From Phlyctochytrium arcticum (taxonomy: Eukaryota > Chytridiomycota > Chytridiomycetes > Chytridiales > Chytridiaceae): a stretch of DNA of 64,000 bases. Below, piece after piece: positions 44,295 through 55,802 of the stretch. The stretch is from contig JAHLKI010000023.1 in assembly GCA_025602905.1 (NCBI GenBank), forward strand, positions 310,001 to 374,000, written 5' to 3'. A program made the translations under genes and the position numbers. The first letter of the stretch is position 1; each line of letters starts with the position of its first letter. Below the pieces are notes generated by a model. The model was not told the DNA's origin and did no database searches. It saw only the letters and a program-made list of their open reading frames with translations.

Positions 44295-45232
44295 AATGGG
44301 ATACTAGTGCTCTCTCTCTCTCTTGCTCGATCAAGCGTTCCCTGATGGCAAGGATGGTTTTATAGGGCAAAATGTATATACACTCGTATGGGCTGAGTAC
44401 TTGGTCTGATCCCTTCTGATGTCACGACAATATTTCGAGTGACTCCGAAGTAATACGACACTCATGGTACAAATTCGATGAAGCTGCCGTCCACTTTCGA
44501 GACTTTGCCAAAAGACTGACCAAAAGATGTTTGTCAGGTGTGCGAGGCAGTGGCAAAACTCTCTGGGACGCGAATGAGCAGACGGCATCTACAATGGTCG
44601 ACCTACTCAACAGAAATAGGAGAGTTTGCATTGATTCACTCTGTAGTGGTGATCCTTTTTATACAGCCTTCTGCTGTCGATTGATGTTCCTGGACTGTCG
44701 AGAGCTCTCAAAATGGATGGACGCGATATCATGCTCGGCGAAAACGCAACTGTCAGGATTACATACAACCCTTTTCTTCAGGCAGAGGATGGAGGATCTA
44801 TTGATTGGGAGGAATCCCAGGGTGATTGTCAGATTGCCGTGCAGCTGACGTTCCGGTCTAATCTGGCTAACTGCTGAATCTGTACCGATGTCCCCTCTTG
44901 AAGATAAGTAGGGGTTGATCCAAGTTAAGAGGGAATGTCACATATGAGGGCAGTAAGATCTGGCTCTGAGCCCAACTACAAAATCTTTTTTCCCAAGGAG
45001 AAAAGCTGACCATTCGCCAGACTCCTTCCGATCAACAATAGAGTAGTCGTGTGGCCATGTTCTCACAAAGGACTTTGTGTATGTCGAATCAATCATAACT
45101 ATGTACACTTTGCCATGCGCAAAATATTTTCAGTGTGGGGAGATACTCTGAACAGTACTATATACACGGAACCCCTTTGTACAAAGAAAAGCTTGCGGGA
45201 AAACCATCTTGTTTGAGATAATTCCCCCGCGT
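44295..45232. other. Intergenic region with a possible coding relic
   Basis: 940 bp without a complete gene. A plus-strand frame ending at 44877 reads MDGRDIMLGENATVRITYNPF then DCQIAVQLTFRSNLANC. It has protein-like composition but no start or upstream exon. Another ORF (44531-44848) overlaps it in a different frame. Neither is assigned. Confidence 0.3.
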
Positions 45233-45669
45233 TCAATAATCTCGCCTGGGACCGCTATGCTCATCCATGCTTTCAAACTGTAACAAACACATTATTTCTC
45301 ACACACCAATTCTCCCTCAACGTTTCCAGTAACTTACCCGACGACTCACATCGTACAACTTCAAGTTTTGGTTCGGCTTGACGTTATTCCAGCTATACGG
45401 ATCTTCAATGCGATGGTGATGGGCCAAGTTTAAGGTCGGGTTGAAAAATAGGCTGCGTTGGCTCATGGCAAAGCCCGACGCGGTAGTTAATCCCACCTAT
45501 AGAAAAGGACGTTTATTAGTGGGGATAGAGTGAAAGGCAGGGGAGGTGCGTACCACGACGGCGACGATTCGTAGGTTGAATCTGTTGCGCAGTCCGTCTG
45601 TAAGGCTGCCAGACATAAGGTGGTCAAATGATGTTTAATTCGCGGAAGGTGAAAATGTACTCACGGCAT
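45233..45669 (-). CDS. Small single-pass membrane protein, possibly mitochondrial
   Basis: Exons 45669-45665 (coding start ATGCC, 5 nt), 45605-45554, 45496-45338 and 45277-45233 give 86 aa, and every join keeps frame. A short basic N terminus (MPLTDGLRNRFNLR) precedes one hydrophobic helix (IVAVVVGLTTASGFAMS). A polar tail with HHHRIEDPYSW and KPNQNLKLYDVSRR follows. The size and charge pattern resemble accessory subunits of respiratory complexes, but I cannot name one. Four consistent splice junctions over 440 bp make it likely real even though no exon exceeds 160 nt. Confidence 0.65.
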
Positions 45670-46028
45670 GTGTAGTTTGCTTTAGTGCGGGTGAAAAATG
45701 TTTTGGTAAGAGCTTGTCCTAGAGGTATGTACCAACAGGTGGAAGAGTTGTTATTTTCGAGAAATGATGGGTGATTGATTTGTCTTAAGTACGACGACAG
45801 GAAGATGATTCATTTGTCAACCAGCGATAGGTTATACAAGGGCATCGGCGGACAATGCCCAATCCGCTATTCCAAACTGATCGGTGAATCACAGGTGAGC
45901 TCGGGCTTGGAAATGGACTCTGACGGGCTTGACAACCCGGATTTCAGGAATACTCGGCGGATTTACGTTAAAGTTTGAGAGCCAGTAAGGGTATGTATTT
46001 AGTTTAGACTAAAAAAAACCATTTACAT

Positions 46029-46947
46029 CTACTTTTGTCCATCTTTCTGCATGATCCACTGGCTGGCTTCCTTGGCCTTCTTCTCGGCATCTTCGGGGAG
46101 AGCAAAGTCGTTGTCGATGAGGTTGCTCTTGTCTACGATGCAAAAAAGATGAGAATAAGGGATTCGACGCGTGCTACGGCTGGGTCTTACCAGGAACATC
46201 CATCCCGCGCTTTACACCTTCGCGTTTGGCAACGGTATGCAGCCATTTGTCGACCTTGGGAAACTCGTCCAGGGACACTCCAGCCCAGTTGTGGGCTGCT
46301 GTCCAACCGAAGGAGGCAATGTCGGCCACCGAGTACTCGTCGCCAATGAGGTAAGGCTTGCCATGTGCGAGCTGGCGCTCCATGACCGAGTAGAGTCGAC
46401 GAGTTTCTTCTTGGTACCGAGAAATCCCATATTGGATCTTTTCCGGGGCTAAGTTATGCATCAGCCATGATCAAGGCAGTACGGGGTGGTGGAAGAGAGA
46501 AAACTCACCGTAGCGGAAAAAGTGGTTGGCTTGTCCCTGCATGGGACCGAGTCCGCCCATCTGCCACATCAGCCATTGAATGGCCTCACTGCGCTTGTTG
46601 GCGTCTTGGGGGAGAAGAATGTGTTTTGGGTCATAGTGTTCAGCGAGGTAGAGGAGAATGGCACCGCTTTCAAAGACTGGAAAGTCTCCTCGCTTGTGAT
46701 CTACGATGGCTGGGATGCGACCGTTGGGGTTGATCTTGAGGAATGATTCTGCATCATGCCTGAGTTAGTGAGGATGTGGTTATGGAGCATCCAGAGATCT
46801 TTTACCCTGCTTCTGCTCCTGCTTTGAGAAATCGATTTTGACCGTCTTGTAGGGGATGCCGAGCTCTTCCAAGGCGATGCTGGCCTTTTGGCCGTTGGGA
46901 GTACCGACCGTGTAGAGTGTGATGAAGGGTTCACCGCTGCTGCTCAT
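46029..46947 (-). CDS. Glutathione S-transferase, Ure2/YfcG-like
   Basis: Exons 46947-46806, 46748-46509, 46448-46191 and 46132-46029 give 247 aa. The thioredoxin-like N domain has [20 protein letters not shown], then [14 protein letters not shown] and [15 protein letters not shown]. The helical C domain contains [19 protein letters not shown] and [17 protein letters not shown]. The TPNGxK and the [12 protein letters not shown] blocks are those of the nu/Ure2-like GST group, which handle glutathione-disulfide or peroxide reduction. The C-terminal helix ends in [16 protein letters not shown] box lies 119 nt upstream of the start. Confidence 0.92.
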
Positions 46948-47065
46948 GATTGTTGCTGATGATAGGTGGAACAGAGATGATTTTGTGGTGGTGGTCAATG
47001 TATGCCTCAATGTAATGTTCAGTAGAGGTAGACTCCAGTACGGGCGGGCAGGGAAGAAAGCCCTC

Positions 47066-47073
47066 TTTATATA
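47066..47073 (-). promoter_or_regulatory. TATA box of the GST gene
   Basis: On the minus strand TATATAAA lies 119 nt before the GST ATG. It is one of the few good TATA boxes in the window, consistent with stress-inducible expression. Confidence 0.55.
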
Positions 47074-47584
47074 GGCCATGAAAGGCGTTGCACGGAGTGA
47101 CAAATGCCACAAATCTCTGCCCAGCACGCCACCTGCTTCGAAATCCCAAAGCTCCCAACGCACTGGCGACGATTTCACACTTTCAAAAGACCAGATCTTG
47201 GACAAGATCTAGTCGTATAAGGCACATGAATAACATCCTCGAGAATGGAGGTCGTCCTTGTCCGCATTGCTACCCGGGGAACGTATTCAGAACCGCATTG
47301 ACCCTGCGATATTTGACAACCTGGTCAGCATGCCATCGGGCATGCCACTGACAGCATTTAGTTCCTCAGCCTCGGCAGGGGGCAACGAGCACTTGAGTTG
47401 AGGTGAGTTGGACTAACTGGACTTTATATGTTCGGTCGAGTCTCCAGCCGTGCTCGAACAAAGGATATGATACAGGGCTGGTTGGTTGGTAACCTTATCA
47501 GTCGGCCGCCAATGAGAAATTAAGAAATTTTATAAAGAAGACCAAGGCGTTGAACGTCAAAGGTAAAGCAACTCGCAGAAAAAT

Positions 47585-49114
47585 ATGGCATTAACGACGT
47601 CGGAAAACAGCAAATATGAAAATGTCCGTCTTATTTTCACCGGAACCATCATTCATTCGCTGTCGTTGACCCATCTGGAAATCATCGAGGATGGAGCGTT
47701 GGGTGTAAACACTGAAGGAAAGATCAGCTTTTTGGAGTCTTGGGGCCCTGGCGAGGAAAAGATCAAGCGTGCGGAATTGGAGGCAAGAGTTGCAACAGCG
47801 GGACATGAGGTACTAGTTGAGCTCTTTTGTCTCGATAACGAAGAAGAGGAGTTAATGTTTATTTCTCATTGCGAATAGGTGTCCATCCGTCATATTCCCA
47901 GGCATTCATTTCTCATTCCTGGCTTTGTCGACACCCATGTTCACGCCCCACAGTATACTTTCACTGGCACCGGCTACAGCCTGCCCTTGCTCGATTGGCT
48001 TGCTACCTATACCTTCCCGCAGGAGCGCAAATTCGAGTCCACATCCCATGCATCCTCAGTCTACCCTCGTTCCGTGGGTAAAAGTCTGCGTTGCGGAACA
48101 ACCACCGCGGCTTGGTACGGGACCATCCATACCCCTTCCACTCTGATTCTGGCCGAAACATGCCTCGCCTTGGGTCAGCGGGCGTTCGTGGGAAAAGTCT
48201 GCATGGATCGTAATGGTGGGCCTGGTTACGTTGAGGAATCCTCCCAAAAGAGCATGGAAGATACAAGAAAGTTTGTATCAGCGGTCCAGAAACTACAGTG
48301 TCCGACCGTTCAACCTATTCTCACACCCCGGTTCGCCGTCTCGTGCTCAGGACCTTTACTGGAAGACCTCGCCTCGCTGTCCAAAGAACAGAATCTCCTG
48401 GTCCAAACGCACTGTGCCGAAAACAAGGCCGAGTGCGAGTTTGTCCAAGACCTGTTTCCCGGATCGCGCAGCTACGTGGACGCTTATAATCAGGTCAACC
48501 TCCTCTCCAACCAAACACTGCTGGCCCACTGCGTCCACCTCAGTGCCCAAGACCGCACAGATTTGGCCCGGACGGGCACAGGCATATCTCACTGCCCCGT
48601 TAGCAACTTTGCACTGGAAAGCGGCATATGTGACGTGCGTGCACTACTGGATTGTGAGTGCAAGGTCGGGTTGGGAACAGATGTGGCGGGTGGGTGGAGT
48701 ATGAGTATTTTGGAAGCCATGCGGAACGCCATTATTGCCAGTAAAGTGATTGAGACCCAGCGGAAAAACCTCAAAACCGCCTTATCCCATCAACCTCTGA
48801 TCGAGGAGACGGGAACCAACCCCTTGACCCCCGTGGAAGTCTTTTATCTTGCTACGCAGGGCGGCGCCAACGTTCTGAATCTGGGTGACCGGATCGGCAA
48901 TTTCCATGTTGGTAAAGAGTTTGATGCTCTCATTGTGGATCTGACTGCGACGGTCGATAATATACCTACCGCGGAACCGTTTGCGTCACGGACAATCGAT
49001 ATCTACGAGCATGATGACACGATGGGACTTTTCGAGAAATTCATCTTTTTGGGGGATGACAGAAACATTCGTGAAGTCTTTGTTGGGGGCAAATCTGTTT
49101 TCCGCGCTTCCTAA
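47585..49114 (+). CDS. GUD1: Guanine deaminase
   Basis: Exons 47585-47809 and 47879-49114 give 486 aa. The amidohydrolase metal site is PGFVDTHVHAPQY near residue 90. Then come WLATYTFPQERKF, GTTTAAWYGTIH, QTHCAENKAE, HCVHLSAQD, ISHCPVSNFAL and GTDVAGGWSMS. These are the zinc ligands and substrate-loop residues of guanine deaminase, which converts guanine to xanthine for purine salvage or use as a nitrogen source. Length agrees with fungal GUD1. It is divergent from the GST gene. Confidence 0.95.
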
Positions 49115-49362
49115 TTTCATTCAACAGAATATAGCATACTTAACCACCAATTTCATCTTTGACCTACTACCATACGAGTTCTACCGTTTCTAATAGCCAA
49201 ATTGGCACACTAAACTTAATAATACACCATTCTACAGTGAGTCTGCATCAAGTATCCGACGTTTAATGCCTTGGTGCGGTAAATCACCGGACTTGCACAA
49301 TGTCGCGACCAATAACTTAAAACTTGCATTTTAACGTAACCCCAATACAATGGTGCAGGCAA

Positions 49363-51345
49363 TCATGTCTCCATCCACTTCAAAGATCCCATAAGCAAAT
49401 ACCGACGGGGTAAGCGCCCCGGATTCGGAGCCAAAACCGTCATTTTCGAGTTCTTGTCATCCACTTCACTGATATACACAAATCCAGCCAGATTGGTCCC
49501 CAATACCAGTTTACTTTCCTCTTCTGGAGTTAGAGCGTTTTCCTCTGTGGTGGTGTTGGGGTCGGGCAGGGATGCATTGGAGACGGCTAGAATGGAATGA
49601 AGGAGAATATCACCGGAATCGACTTTGATGAGCCGCGTTTCTTGTAAGAGCCGCTCTGAGCCTAGTGGAAGGGCAGATGAAGGTGCCAGTGTTCCTAAAA
49701 AAACCATAGTTAGACCAGGATATCGACTTGACAAATTCAAAGTTTTTACCTTCTCCCACGCGGCGAACGGCAACATCAGCAAATGGGACGATGCTGGAGT
49801 ACGGACTGAGTTCTCCTTTGAGCGTACCGTAAAAGTACTCTTTTATTTTACTCATTTCGAGTTGTTTGCGGTATACCCGGTCTCTTGTGACCACCTATAC
49901 AAACAACGCACATTAGCCTCCCCGTAAAACTTTCATGTTATAAAGAGGTTGGGAACTATACCCCGCCCGATTTGGCAAGCTTGACGATTGAGATGTTTGA
50001 GCCTTCTGGGTGCCGTCGCTTGAGTTCACTGTACAGTCGTTCATGGCCCACCACTAGAATGGCATTGACTGTTTTCAAAATGTTTAGATGATTGCGAATG
50101 AGTTTTGATGATAGAAAGAATGCATTTACCTCCAAACTGTGTAATGGCATTATTCATGATTTCGTATCCTTCCACTTCAGCAAACTGACTGGGCGTGTTG
50201 ATAATGCATCCGGATGATCGTACTGTGTTCCTACATTAGTAAAAAACAAACACAAGAAGCAATCGATGAGAACATTACCATCCAACTCCCCCAATTTCTT
50301 CTGTACCATCATGGCCAATCGGTCCACTAGAGCCGTATACAGTTTGGGCTTCTCGAGCGCGGACGTGTAGCCATAATAATAAACTAAGGGACTGGTTCCC
50401 GTTGTTGCGGACGAGGCAGAAAACTCTTCTTCAATGTCGATGGGTTTGGCTACGGCCATGGCTGCCAACGTGCCGGGTAAACTGATGGATCCCTAAGTAT
50501 TCTGTGATCAGCACGTCGCTGTAATTTCCATAGAGATCGGTTATACCTCGTTTGGATCAATATCGACAAAAACGGGTTTCTCGCCCTGTTTAAACGCATA
50601 GCCCAACAGAATCTTGCACAGAGACGTTTTTCCCACATTTGATGGACCAACCACCATAATCTGCATGAGGAGTTTAAGATCTCGCCTCCTTCACACTTGA
50701 ATCCTTCTCCTTACCTTGGGCCCTTCTTCCCCCTTTTCCGCCGCAGCAGCCCGCATCTGCGCCAGTGCCAGGTGCACGTTCAGGTAACTCTCCATGGGAG
50801 TCTCATCAGCAACATAATCTACAGTAGGATTTCCCTTGACGTGTGAAAAAATGCAAGAGTTATGGATAACATCACAAAGAAAGCAAGATGACGAAAAATG
50901 ATGTGCGAAAAGGATATCTCAAGCTTGCATCCATGCCAGGTATACACGGCCGACTTTCGCCCCGAAAAGACATATTCTGGGTCAGAGGCCAGCTCTGTTC
51001 CAAAGATTTCCGCATGCCCTGATTTCAACTATAAACAAAAGAAGCGAGAACCACACCAGTTTGAGACCTCGTATATTTTTTCAAATGCATCATACATAGT
51101 GGGATCGTTGTTCGAAGGAGGAGAGTAGAGAGATCCAATGGCAGGTGGCTGGGTGTTTCTGAGACTTACCTTGATGGTCACTCTCCCGTCGTTGGAAAAA
51201 TCGTTTTCGAAGCGAAACTCTTGTCCTTTTCTCAATTCCACAATTCGGCGCGGAGTTTTGTTGTTGGCAGTCTATAGATCATGACTACGTTAATGATCGG
51301 CAAGAGTCTTTGGTAGGAGAGACAATGTACTTCGCCATCGTCCAT
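49363..51345 (-). CDS. CLP1: CLP1, mRNA 3'-end cleavage factor / polynucleotide kinase family
   Basis: Ten exons: 51345-51331, 51271-51170, 51028-50918, 50840-50715, 50660-50547, 50492-50279, 50222-50130, 50068-49962, 49894-49750 and 49694-49363, giving 452 aa. The N domain has [11 protein letters not shown] and [11 protein letters not shown]. The P-loop is [10 protein letters not shown], followed by [31 protein letters not shown] and [13 protein letters not shown]. The C domain has [13 protein letters not shown]. Clp1 is part of cleavage factor IA and, in animals, the tRNA splicing complex. The third intron is of AT-AC type (separate entry); the others are GT-AG. Length matches the family. 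Confidence 0.95.
50841..50917 (-). other. Candidate U12-type AT-AC intron in CLP1
   Basis: No GT donor follows the conserved CKLE codons. Instead the intron starts ATATCCTTTT, the exact U12-type 5' consensus, and ends TTCACAC. ATCCATAACTC, 19 nt before the end, matches the U12 branch-site consensus TTCCTTAACTC at 9 of 11 positions. Removal of the 77 nt gives the in-frame junction [20 protein letters not shown], as Clp1 proteins have. Confidence 0.85.
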
Positions 51346-51526
51346 ATTGTGAGGTGAGGAGGTTCTGACAAGCGTTTTTGACAATTTGAGCACAACGCGC
51401 TCCCACTGAGAGCGATCCAAGATTCAAGATTCAAATCAATTGATCCGGGACCACACCATACATAAAATTGTTCATGCAAAATACAAAAATTAGGAATCTG
51501 ATTAGGAATCTCTATTCATCTAACTA

Positions 51527-53416
51527 CTATTCAACATCCGACGACAATGCCTGAACATAATTCTGATGCAACCCCGGGCTAACCTGCTTCACGCGATCCA
51601 AAATTGAAGGAGAAGGGCGAAATCCGCGTGATGCAAGGTGGGCCAAAATAAGTCGTCGCTCTATATAATAGGAATCTGATGGATCTATGTTTATTTTGGG
51701 GGTGTCTTCCCCAACAGGTTCTTCTGCAACACCTGTGTCGTCCTCCTCTTCTTCTTCACTTGCAGCGTTCTCTTCTTCGACATCAGCGTCGTCATTGTCC
51801 TCCCCACTCTCGTCTCCATCATCTTCCACTTCCTCTTCATCCATCTCCTCTTCCTCATCGTCGCTTCCCATGTCGTCTTCGTCATCGTCCACATCACTGT
51901 CATCCCCTCCATCACTGCCCCCCGCTGGCTTGTCCCCGTTCAGCAGCCTGGCTCGATCATAATCGTAAGAGTTGACCAGACGGCGGACCGGCGATTCATG
52001 ATAGGAATTGACCAGAGGACGAAGGATTATGTCTTCCCATACAATTCCACCGTTTGCATTCGGATCTGCGCCGGCTTGCAGAATCAAGTCAGCTGTTTCG
52101 AATGTCAGACTACCACCGTCAGGTGGCAATGTCCCCATCATAGCTAGAGCAGCAGACAGGGGTGTGGCGGGGCCAGTCAGGCCGGGATACTCAAAATTCC
52201 GAGAGTAGTTGACGTCGACTTGGTGTTTATGATTTGCGAGAAGGTACTTGACTGCATCGACGTTTTTGATCCCGCAGGCCATTATCAAGGCGGTGTTGAC
52301 AATGTCCTTGGTCAAGTGCTTGGCGAGGACAGGATGTCCAAAGAGTGCTTGAAGAGCAGCCGCAGACCCCGTATAAATCGCTGCGCCTATTATCCGTTCG
52401 GGCTCACTTCCAAACGTCGCGCCCTTTGACACGAGATGTTTGATTATCTCTAATGATCCGCATCCTGCAACGATTCCGAAAAAGGCCATAAACAACGCTT
52501 GGCCCCGCTCGCCATTGATGTCGGCGCCGTTGGACAGTAAATAATCGACCATTTCCTTTTTGCCTAAAAATGCAGCACTACTGAGAGGAAGTGCGTAGCC
52601 TTTCCCACCGTCGGCTTTGTTTGGATCTGAGCCGCTCTCAACGAGCGTTTTCACCACCGAGAAATGCGCGGACGCACACGCTCTGTTGAGTGCTAGCTCA
52701 TTGGAAGCTCGGGCATTTACTTTGAATTTGTCCAATAACGTAGAAAGAACCCGTTCTTCACCATCGCGGGCGGCACTAGCGAGCAGATCAGCACCAAAAT
52801 CTCCATCTGGTATTGTTGGTAGCTCAGATTCATGACGCAGAATAGTTTCCACAGTCAACCAATCAACAGTATAAGCGTTTGCTGCAGACAAGAGGGTAGC
52901 CTGAGTCAGACGATTGCCGGCTTTGAACAAGCGCTCGCGGAATGCAATATGCGACTGATAGTCTTGTTCGGATGGGAGGGTATGAGTAATGAAGTAATAG
53001 TTGGCCCAAGGCTTGTTGAGGTAGTCACTGATTTCGTTGTGGTGGAGTTCAAGGGATCGATCGAGGAGAGAAAGGGCATATTTTGGGGAACCAAAGGGGG
53101 TCTGTGATGAATCCGAAGATGTCAACAGAGGCTAAACAACGCAAGAGCATGTGAGGAACAATTTTATAAACAGAGTCTTGCCAGATCTCACCTTCTCCAG
53201 CATGTCCCGTAGATAGTCAATCAGTCCAGCCCAGTCCTGGCGCTCCACAAACTTGTTGCTCAATGCAGATCTTGACGCAGACAACGACCGTGCAGCAGAG
53301 TGCCAACCACGACTAACGGCCGCGAACGCCGACAAAAGTCGCATGGATGATGGTTCCAGGAACTGAATCACTCTTAGAAGCACACTGTACGGAAGATGGG
53401 AAAAGTCTGCTGGCAT
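51527..53416 (-). CDS. F-box / ankyrin-repeat protein with acidic insert
   Basis: Exons 53416-53192 and 53131-51527 give 609 aa. Residues about 6-45 form an F-box-like helix bundle (LPYSVLLRVIQFLEPSSMRLL, AVSRGWHSAARSL). Ankyrin-type repeats follow between about 120 and 370 (SAHFSVVKTLVESGSDPNKAD, GKKEMVDYLLSNGADINGE, SLEIIKHLVSKGA, TADLILQAGADPN). A block of roughly 80 almost purely Asp/Glu residues comes next, and then a short conserved-looking tail (YYIERRLILAHLASRG). An SCF substrate-receptor role is an inference from the F-box. The acidic block may be a histone- or nucleic-acid-mimicking region. Confidence 0.8.
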
Positions 53417-53689
53417 TGCTTCTTGCTTCCCAGCTACTTTTCGTGATCTGTGCTCCTTGGATGACTTTCGTCCGTCTCGTCTCGAGCTTGCGGAGTTGTC
53501 TTAAATCGCGTGGGTGGCTGAGCCACCGTAGCTGGGCTGAGGGTCCAGTGAGGGAGTGTTGGCCAGATCGTCCCGAGTTCGTCTTGCAACTTTTCCAACT
53601 TTTCCAGCCACGATTCTGTGACCGCTAGGCCGTGGTTGAACAGACTTTGAATGCAGCCACAACTCGGGACAACCTAGATCTAAATATGA

Positions 53690-53930
53690 TGAAGGCTCAT
53701 GTGGCCAAAAGTTGGGCCACTCTTGAAGGTCCCTGGGCTAAATGAGGCGCTCTGGCTCTCTGCCCCGACTCATTGGCCGGACATGGAGCCGGGCAGCTTG
53801 CCCCCCTTGTTGCTGGAAAGGTACAAATAGCAGTCGCATCAAGAGCCTCATTAAAATCGCCCTAAATCATCGCATTTCCAGACACGAGCAGCATCAACTT
53901 TACATGTCGAGTCCGTCCACGCGTAATTTA
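53690..53930 (+). repeat. Diverged dispersed repeat, copy 1 (LTR- or promoter-like)
   Basis: GGCTCTCTGCCCCG, TTGGCCGGACATGGA, GGGCAGCTTG and CTCATTAAAATCGCC recur in the same order at 63290-63940 with substitutions and small gaps. A CATCGCATT..CACGAGCA segment is also shared. It looks like an old duplicated promoter or terminal repeat. No coding capacity is conserved. Confidence 0.5.
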
Positions 53931-54460
53931 TTCTGGATATGCTTGATGAAGTTGAGATGGCCTTGCTCAAGAGATGCAAAGTTGTTATGGAAACTTTTGC
54001 AGAGGGCGACCTGCCCTCATCAGTGCAACTCTATCAGCAGATCGCACTTGCAAACGGTACCTAAAAAGCTCCCGCATGGACACGCGCTGCTGCAAGGGTA
54101 ACACCGCATGGATGTCCAATCCCACCCATCCTCCCCGCGCGAGAAGAGAAGCGAATTACTGAAGGGTTCATCCACGTGTGATTCATGACTTCATGTAAGG
54201 CCGCACTGGCCGGAACACGCGCCCATGTGGGCTTCTCTTCTCGGCATTCCAAGTCTTGCAACAAAGACCGCATTTTATTAGCTTCCGAAATGACAACGGT
54301 GGCGGTTGGAGCCACCCATTTCGGCATCGCAGACGGAGAGTTGAGAAGGTAGAGGAGATCTGTCCTGGAGTCGACAGCAGAGATCTCATCAGACGGCGGG
54401 CCTCTCCTGAATGCGAAAAGGTGACCAGATTTCTTGATGCTCCTTCATACTCAACTTGCT

Positions 54461-54840
54461 ACTCGAGTACTCGAGTTGTTTTTCGTCTGTTCCGAGAGAT
54501 TGCTGAAAGGCGCTTGGCGGGGCAGAAAGCCTCAACCCTGTGCGCGGGTCTGTTGCTTGAGTACTCGAGTACGAGTACTCTCTATTGTTATGAACAGAGC
54601 TCTCACAAATAAAGACACCTGGGATCGGATTGTGACCCGCCAGTGAAGAAAATTTAACTTGACCTTGGCAAAAAAAATTAGAAAAAATACCAAAAAAAGT
54701 CATTGCGGTTATGCCAGTACCTGAACATCTCCCCAAAGCCAAAAAGGGACAATGAGCCTACGAAAAATGAGCGGGCGAGCCTAAGAATTTGGCGCGCATT
54801 GCCTTCATTACTCGAGTACTCGTACTCCAGTACTCGAGTA
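54461..54840. repeat. Three clusters of the palindrome (T)ACTCGAGTA
   Basis: ACTCGAGTACTCGAGT occurs at 54461-54476, GAGTACTCGAGTACGAGTACTC at 54559-54580, and two ACTCGAGTA units around CGTACTCCAG at 54809-54840. Each is self-complementary at several scales. The intervals (about 80 and 230 bp) have no gene; the longer one is A-rich with runs of A. Confidence 0.85.
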
Positions 54841-55640
54841 CCTCCAGCACAAGAGACACTTTTTGTGAAACTGGGCTTGGTAAAGAACGATTCTGGCCAT
54901 ACACCCGCACTTTGTCTAATCCCTTGCCTAACCTGAGACGTATTCACCTCACGCTACCCATCATACTCGGTTCGCCGGAGACAGTTTTCATCTTTATTGA
55001 AACTGGTGTATGCTACCTCCCACCTTTAACAGCTGCCAGGGGCTGCCAGGGCTTGACTGTTAATCAAATTCTCGTTGACATGCGCATCTCCTGTTTTCGC
55101 GCATCGTCAAGTGTCTACAGCTCTGTCCCGTGTCCGTAGCGCCGGTGATTTCTTACCCCTGTGACCACCAGGCGGCTGTTTCCATTCATCAAACGTGGTC
55201 TACACTGAGCGTCGTTACGAGTCCTCGAGTCACTCAGATCCATCATCAGAGGCGCCGTCATTATACCCCGAATTCTTAGGACCACCAACGAATGGGACGT
55301 ACCATTCTGTCCTCAGCAGACGGCAGTTTCCGGTACGGGTTGCCTACACAATAACTATAGCCATCACCAAGAATCAAAATGGCTCTCAAGATGGCCCACA
55401 TGATCTTCAATAATTCATGTTTGAGAGCATATCTTCTTGTTTTTGAAAAAGTAAAGAAACGTGCAAAGTGTATAGCGGTATAATTGCAATAGTGACATGT
55501 AATGCTCGAGTATAGTGTTGAAATACACGATCACATCATCGTGGGAATTTGTCCAACTGAAAACCAGGTCACATGACTTTCTGCACAGTCTTCGACCACA
55601 GACTGAAAGCCCCAAGATTCCAGGATCGTAAAGCCCGGAG
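54841..55640. other. Non-coding stretch
   Basis: 800 bp with no supported gene. A partial CTCGAG palindrome recurs near 55220 and 55504. Short ORFs lack bias and family resemblance. Confidence 0.4.
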
Positions 55641-55647
55641 AAAACTC

Positions 55648-55655
55648 TATATAAA
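55648..55655 (+). promoter_or_regulatory. TATA box of the SMP-type gene
   Basis: TATATAAA lies 155 nt upstream of the ATG at 55803, in GC-richer surroundings. Confidence 0.5.
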
Positions 55656-55802
55656 GAGCAGAGTTCTGGGTTCCCGTCCCAGTTCTGTACCGCCTGCTCT
55701 CCCTGCTAGCCACGACAGCAACTACGAAACGAGCCACCACCTCAAACAAAACCAAAAGCCACCACATTCCAACGCCAGCACTCAAAAGCAAAAACAAGAG
55801 CC

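Noticed and set aside
44531..44848. ORF starting MSGVRGSGKTLWD, considered for a P-loop protein
   Set aside because: GSGKT at the N terminus is not followed by any Walker B or NTPase pattern, and a competing frame overlaps it.
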